Source of the DNA: an uncultured Clostridiaceae bacterium
GTDB lineage: Bacteria > Bacillota > Clostridia > Lachnospirales > Lachnospiraceae
Direction: 5' to 3'
Length of the DNA: 35,931 bases
Assembly (NCBI GenBank): GCA_947177415.1
Contig: CAMWUK010000030.1
Span: 1 to 35,931 of the forward strand
Positions 31,667 through 35,931 of the stretch are shown in pieces; position 1 is the stretch's first letter, and each line of letters begins with the position of its first letter. The notes below the pieces were generated by a model. It did not search any database. It was not told the origin of the DNA and saw only the letters and a list, made by a program, of their open reading frames with translations. Made by a program: the position numbers and the translations under genes.

Positions 31667-32254
31667 TTACACTAGCAATTTTTCGATTTGTCGTAACACA
31701 TCATCTAAACTTCTATTATTTTCAATAATGAAATCACAATGCTCCATAAAATAATTTTTCTCTCCTTGATTGGAAAGAATTGAAGCAATCTTTTCGTCTG
31801 AATACCCACGGCTTACTTTTAACCGTTCTCTTCTAATTTCATCACAAGTATCAATACACCAATTTTCCTCACACATATCATTTAATCCTGTTTCAAAAAG
31901 AATTGCACTTTCTATCACATAAAATTGATATCTGCCTAATTGTGTTTCCTTAGCAATATCTTCCTGCAAATATTGTTTTACCCATGGATGAATGACTCCA
32001 TTTAATTTATCTAGTTTTTCCTTATTCTCAAAGACAATAGTTCCTAAAATCTTTCTGTCAATTTCATCTGTTTCTGTTAATATTTCACTACCAAAAAGAT
32101 TTACCACTTTTTCATAACCAGAATTTCCCCTTTTCATAGCAAAATGCCCAAGTTTATCTGTCATCACAAGTTTTACGGAAAAATTATCCTGCATTAGTTT
32201 CCCTACTGTTGACTTGCCACATCCAACAGTTCCAGTTAATCCAATAATTTTCAT
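31667..32254 (-). CDS. coaE: Dephospho-CoA kinase
   Basis: 195 residues. MKIIGLTGTVGCGKSTVG is the P-loop at the N-terminus, with a CoA-binding segment around ILGTIVFENKEKLDKLN and lid residues near RRERLKVSRGYSDE. CoaE performs the last step of coenzyme A synthesis, phosphorylating dephospho-CoA at the 3'-hydroxyl. The ATG at 32254 is used because the P-loop then starts at residue 4, as in the family; the upstream in-frame ATG at 32314 lies inside polA. Linked to polA as in many Firmicutes. Confidence 0.93.
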   Translation of the reverse strand: MKIIGLTGTVGCGKSTVGKLMQDNFSVKLVMTDKLGHFAMKRGNSGYEKVVNLFGSEILTETDEIDRKILGTIVFENKEKLDKLNGVIHPWVKQYLQEDIAKETQLGRYQFYVIESAILFETGLNDMCEENWCIDTCDEIRRERLKVSRGYSDEKIASILSNQGEKNYFMEHCDFIIENNRSLDDVLRQIEKLLV

Positions 32255-32300
32255 TTTTCGTTCTCTTCCCTTCGCTTTCCTTAAGGCATAACCAAAAACA

Positions 32301-35084
32301 CTAATGTGCTTCATTCCAATTATTTCCCTGCTTTACTTCCACCTCTAAAGCTACAGAAAGTTTCATTGCTTCTGACATCTCTTTTTCCAAAAGTTCCTTT
32401 ACAATATCCACTTCTGATGGATGTGTTTCAATTAACAATTCATCATGAATTTGCAACAACAACTGCGATTTTAAATTCTGTTTCTTCATCGCCTTACTAA
32501 CCCGAACCATCGCTATTTTTATGATATCTGCCGCTGTTCCTTGAATTGGAGAATTCATTGCAATCCGCTCTCCAAAAGAGCGTTGCATAAAATTGCTGGA
32601 AGACAGTTCTGGAACTGGTCTTATACGTCCCATAAGAGAAGTAACAAAACCTTTCTTCTTCCCTTGTTTCACTGCATTATCTAAGAAATTTTTAATACCA
32701 GGATAAGTTGCAAAATATTTCTCAATATACGCTTCTGCTTCTTTCTTTGAAATATGCAAATCTTGTCCAAGACCAAATGAACTAATTCCATAAACAATAC
32801 CAAAATTTACAGCTTTTGCATCACTTCGTTGTTTTGCAGTTACCTCATCAAAAGGTATATGAAATACTTCTGATGCAGTAATCTGGTGAATATCTTCTCC
32901 TTTATTATATGCTTCTATTAAACTTTCATCCTTTGATACATGTGCCAACACCCGAAGCTCAATTTGCGAATAATCTGCATCTAAAAATATATATCCTTCT
33001 CTAGGAATAAATACTTTTCGTATCTCCCGGCCAATTTCCATCCGGATAGGAATATTTTGTAAATTTGGTTCTGTACTACTTAGCCGTCCTGTTGCAGTAA
33101 TTGTCTGATGGAATCTTCCATGAATCCTGCCATCAACTTCATTAATATAATTGGCAAGACCATCTGCATACGTGGATTTTAATTTAGCAAGCTGTCTATA
33201 TTCCAAAATTTTGTCTACAATTTCATATTCCCCTTTTAGTTTTTCTAAAATATCCGCCGAAGTAGAATACCCTGTTTTTGTTTTCTTTGCAAAAGGCAAT
33301 TCTAATTTTTCAAACAAGATAACACCTAATTGTTTTGGAGAATTAATATTAAATTGTTCACCTGCCAAAGCATAGATTTCTTTTTCCAGCGATTCAATAC
33401 GAATCCCCAATTTTTCACCATAGTCTTTTAATTCCTCTTTATTTACACGAATTCCCCTTTGTTCCATTTCATATAATATATAAACCAAAGGCATTTCAAC
33501 ATCCCTAAAAAGAGACTCCATATTGCTTTCCTTAAGCTTGTCGTACAACAACTTCCATACTTGATCTGCTACATAAGCATTCATACAAACAAATTCTACA
33601 AAACGGTCAAAATCTTTCTCCTTCTTCTGTAAAATAGTCTCTTTGCCTAAAAAGTCCTTCCACGAAGTAAATGCTACACCTAAATAGTCTCTTCCCAAAT
33701 CATCAAAATCATAGGATTCCCCAATTGGATTCATTAAATATGCTGCAATTGCACAATCAAAAAATAAATCTTCTAATTCCTGAAGCTCTATGTCTATGCT
33801 ATATTTTTTAAATAAAGCATCCAAAATATATAATTGTTTCTTTAAATGAATGGTACTAAACTTCACATCATTTTTTATAAGTGAATATATCTGTTTTACA
33901 ATCCATTCTTCTGTTATCTCCGATTTTTGTTCCAAATAATATATTTCATTTCCGCAAGTCAAGGAAAAAGATATTAGTATTTCATCTTGTTTTGATTCTA
34001 ATGTTTCAAACAAAGAAAATTGTCCATCTGCTTCCATAAAACTGTTTTCTTTCTGAAAAGGACCTGGAATTGTTACTCTTTCTGCCCCATAAATCAGAAA
34101 TGCAACTCTTTGATTTTTATCTTTTTGTTTTATAATTTCTGCAAATAACTTTTCTGCATCTTTCATGGTTTCTATTTTATAAATTTGATCTGTAATTTGA
34201 TTACTATTCCCACCATTCCGTTCAAACTTTGACAAAATAGACTTAAATTCCAACCGTTTCATTATGCTAAAAGCATTCTCATTAAACATATTATCCATTG
34301 TAGCTTCTTCTAAGGCATACTCCAAAGGACAATCTGTTTTTATTGTTGCTAAAACTTTACTTAACCTTGCTTGTTCTTCAAATTCCTTTAAGTTTTCTCT
34401 AGCCTTTTTCGGTGATATTTTCTCAACATGAAGAATTGCTTCTTCTACCGAAGAAAATTCTTTAATTATTTTTGTTGCTGTTTTCTCACCTATACCCGGA
34501 ACTCCTGGAATATTATCTGCAGTATCTCCCATCAAACCTTTTAAATCAATAATCTGTTTTGGTGTCACCTGATATTTTTCCATAACATCTTCTGCATAAT
34601 AATCCTCTATCTCCGTTCCTGTCCGTTTTGTTTTAGGAATACGAATCTTGATAGTATCTGTGGCTAACTGCAGCAAATCCCTGTCTCCTGAAACTAAAGA
34701 GACTTCCATCCCTTTTTTCTCCGCTGCTACTGCTATTGTTCCAAGAATATCATCTGCTTCATAACCAGCCTTTTCTACAATTGTAATGTTCATAGCTTGT
34801 AAAACTTCTTTAATCAAAGGAACCTGTTCACATAATTCCTCTGGCATTGGTTTTCTTGTCCCCTTGTACTCTTGAAACATCTCATGGCGAAAAGTAGGAT
34901 GCTTCAAATCAAAAGCAATTGTTAAATAATCTGGTTGTTCCTCTTCAAGAATTTTAAACATAATATTAAGAAAACCATACACAGCATTTGTATGTTCTCC
35001 TTTTGCATTGGTCAAATCTGGTAATCCATAAAAAGCTCTGTTTAATATACTATGACCATCTATTAACACTAATTTCTTTTTCAT
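32301..35084 (-). CDS. polA: DNA polymerase I
   Basis: 927 residues. The 5'-3' exonuclease domain (1-290) has LVLIDGHSILNRAF, SGDRDLLQLA and GDTADNIPGVPGIGEKTA. The middle domain (about 300-540) corresponds to the 3'-5' exonuclease but lacks the DxE motif, so proofreading is probably absent. The polymerase domain (about 560-927) has motif A DADYSQIELRVLAHVS, motif B RSDAKAVNFGIVYGISSFG and motif C LLQIHDELLIE. It processes Okazaki fragments and fills repair gaps. coaE follows directly. Confidence 0.97.
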   Translation of the reverse strand: MKKKLVLIDGHSILNRAFYGLPDLTNAKGEHTNAVYGFLNIMFKILEEEQPDYLTIAFDLKHPTFRHEMFQEYKGTRKPMPEELCEQVPLIKEVLQAMNITIVEKAGYEADDILGTIAVAAEKKGMEVSLVSGDRDLLQLATDTIKIRIPKTKRTGTEIEDYYAEDVMEKYQVTPKQIIDLKGLMGDTADNIPGVPGIGEKTATKIIKEFSSVEEAILHVEKISPKKARENLKEFEEQARLSKVLATIKTDCPLEYALEEATMDNMFNENAFSIMKRLEFKSILSKFERNGGNSNQITDQIYKIETMKDAEKLFAEIIKQKDKNQRVAFLIYGAERVTIPGPFQKENSFMEADGQFSLFETLESKQDEILISFSLTCGNEIYYLEQKSEITEEWIVKQIYSLIKNDVKFSTIHLKKQLYILDALFKKYSIDIELQELEDLFFDCAIAAYLMNPIGESYDFDDLGRDYLGVAFTSWKDFLGKETILQKKEKDFDRFVEFVCMNAYVADQVWKLLYDKLKESNMESLFRDVEMPLVYILYEMEQRGIRVNKEELKDYGEKLGIRIESLEKEIYALAGEQFNINSPKQLGVILFEKLELPFAKKTKTGYSTSADILEKLKGEYEIVDKILEYRQLAKLKSTYADGLANYINEVDGRIHGRFHQTITATGRLSSTEPNLQNIPIRMEIGREIRKVFIPREGYIFLDADYSQIELRVLAHVSKDESLIEAYNKGEDIHQITASEVFHIPFDEVTAKQRSDAKAVNFGIVYGISSFGLGQDLHISKKEAEAYIEKYFATYPGIKNFLDNAVKQGKKKGFVTSLMGRIRPVPELSSSNFMQRSFGERIAMNSPIQGTAADIIKIAMVRVSKAMKKQNLKSQLLLQIHDELLIETHPSEVDIVKELLEKEMSEAMKLSVALEVEVKQGNNWNEAH

Positions 35085-35121
35085 TATCTATACCAAAATC
35101 TATCAGGATTTTCCCTTTCTT

Positions 35122-35616
35122 CTATTTTCTTTCATGCATATTTGTAGTTATATCAAAAGCAGGTAACTTATTACTCTCTTCTAAGCTTTGATAAAAGTTA
35201 TATTTTTTAACTTTTGCCAAAGGGTTATAATCTGGTGTCCGATTATTAATAAATTCTGTTTTATGCTTTAATTCCTTCTGCCGGACATATCGTTGTTGTT
35301 CTAAAGTAAATGCCACTAGCATAAATCCTATCAGTGACAAAAGAATAATAATTTTAGGGAAATTTCCCCAACTTTTTCTTTCTACTTGTAACCTTGTATT
35401 TCTTAAATGCTCTTCGAATTGCCCATGTAAATCAAGAGATTCTTCTGGTTCCTCTTCTAACTGTTTTAATCCTACTAACAATATATAATATACCTCTAAT
35501 TCCTCCCTACAATCCTCACAATCCTCGATATGCTTTAAAAAAGCTCTTGCTTTTTCTAAAGTTAGTTGACTTTCTATAAAGGGGACTATAAGGCTTTGTG
35601 TTTTCCTGCAATCCAT
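35122..35616 (-). CDS. Zinc-finger anti-sigma-factor-like membrane protein
   Basis: About 164 residues. MDCRKTQSLIVPFIESQL followed by LKHIEDCEDCREEL gives the HxxxCxxC zinc-binding signature of putative zinc-finger (ZAS-type) anti-sigma proteins. One membrane helix lies at about 85-105 and a short charged extracytoplasmic tail follows. No sigma-factor gene is adjacent, so the partner is unknown. Start at 35616 chosen because the zinc-finger family starts there; an in-frame ATG at 35694 would add 26 residues of uncertain reality. Confidence 0.7.
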   Translation of the reverse strand: MDCRKTQSLIVPFIESQLTLEKARAFLKHIEDCEDCREELEVYYILLVGLKQLEEEPEESLDLHGQFEEHLRNTRLQVERKSWGNFPKIIILLSLIGFMLVAFTLEQQRYVRQKELKHKTEFINNRTPDYNPLAKVKKYNFYQSLEESNKLPAFDITTNMHERK

Positions 35617-35725
35617 TCCCCATCCCTCTTTTCTTCCGAATCCTAGCATAAAATCTACGCATTCTATTATATAAAACAATACTATTTTCTGCAAGTCTTC
35701 TTTGTTATAAGAACCACTCTATAAA

Positions 35726-35874
35726 GCAAGAAAGTAACGGTTCAGCCATGCCATTCATATTTTGCCAGAATATACAACATGACTAAAAGTATTATAAATT
35801 GGCTGGCAAAATATTCATGTATGGCGTTAAGCATATAAAAATATATGTGCATGGCTGAACTGTAACGCAAAAAA
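35726..35874 (+). mobile_element. Family C palindromic mobile element, complete copy
   Basis: 133 bp at 35734-35866. Ends GTAACGGTTCAGCCATG and CATGGCTGAACTGTAAC pair at 16 of 17 positions. Arm 2: ATATTTTGCCAG/CTGGCAAAATAT. Arm 3: GCATATA/TATATGTGC. Flanks GCAAGAAA (35726-35733) and GCAAAAAA (35867-35874) agree at 7 of 8. The right flank is the T-tract of the terminator that follows. Confidence 0.92.
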
Positions 35875-35897
35875 GTCCCAGTCTTTCAACCGGAACT
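35869..35897 (-). terminator. Terminator, probably of an rRNA operon entering from the right
   Basis: On the minus strand AGTTCCGGTT pairs with GACTGGGACT (wobble pairs allowed) around a short loop and is followed by six T residues. The sequence before it, at the window edge, GCAGTGTGTAGTTTTGAAGG, resembles the spacer found after 23S or 5S rRNA genes in Clostridia. The rRNA genes themselves lie outside. Confidence 0.6.
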
Positions 35898-35931
35898 CTT
35901 CCTTCTCTATACCTTCAAAACTACACACTGC

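Noticed and set aside
3674-35874. Elements as REP sequences mobilised by RAYT/IS200-type single-strand transposases
   Set aside because: That mechanism does not create target duplications; the repeated 8-bp duplications argue for a DDE-type transposase.

Overview
The window looks like a low-GC Firmicutes chromosome, most likely a Lachnospiraceae or close Clostridia relative. The basis is the gene set (RqcH, RecU, MnmM, WalJ-like hydrolase, UPF0210/UPF0237 pair, small alarmone synthetase, an FtsA-like protein with a very long C-terminus, YgiQ), strong AGGAGG ribosome binding sites, several TTG starts and AT-rich intergenic DNA. No plasmid, phage or complete transposon is present. The right edge appears to touch the tail of an rRNA operon on the minus strand.

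Layout. 1-3547 (minus): secreted GHL10-type hydrolase, HAD phosphatase, membrane-anchored GH25 lysozyme. 4024-7226 (plus): DUF5662 protein, ribosome quality-control factor RqcH, PHP phosphoesterase, ending in a clear terminator. 7227-13455 is accessory: a broken PadR gene with its intact palindromic operator in front of a CPBP membrane protein, two gene remnants, an ABC exporter with its two-component system, a nitroreductase and an Uma2-family protein. 13851-14698: manganese exporter MntP under a yybP-ykoY manganese riboswitch. 14759-22838 (minus): a long housekeeping series of RNA methyltransferases, pseudouridine synthases, RecU, YgiQ and a HAD phosphatase. 23110-28521 (minus): alarmone synthetase, M23 peptidase, dipeptidase PepD, UPF0210 and its ACT partner. 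28631-35616 (minus): WalJ-like hydrolase, FtsA-like ATPase, CoaE, DNA polymerase I and a zinc-finger anti-sigma-like membrane protein.

The outstanding feature is a dense set of short non-coding mobile elements. About twenty copies or remnants occupy the gaps between genes. All intact copies share inverted ends related to GTAACTGTTCA, and thirteen are flanked by 8-bp direct repeats (8/8 or 7/8 identical) that I could read directly, so they are transposed sequences and not just palindromes. They come in several sequence families (145, 133-134, 133, 137, 92, 30-31 and 27 bp). The long ones share one architecture despite unrelated interiors: a terminal stem enclosing three hairpin arms, the first of which reuses the left terminus. 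Stems change between copies with compensating changes on the partner strand. One copy is nested inside another. The GTAA ends and 8-bp duplications fit non-autonomous derivatives of IS66-type elements; no transposase lies in this window. The insertions rewrite the C-termini of several genes and place target duplications over ribosome binding sites.
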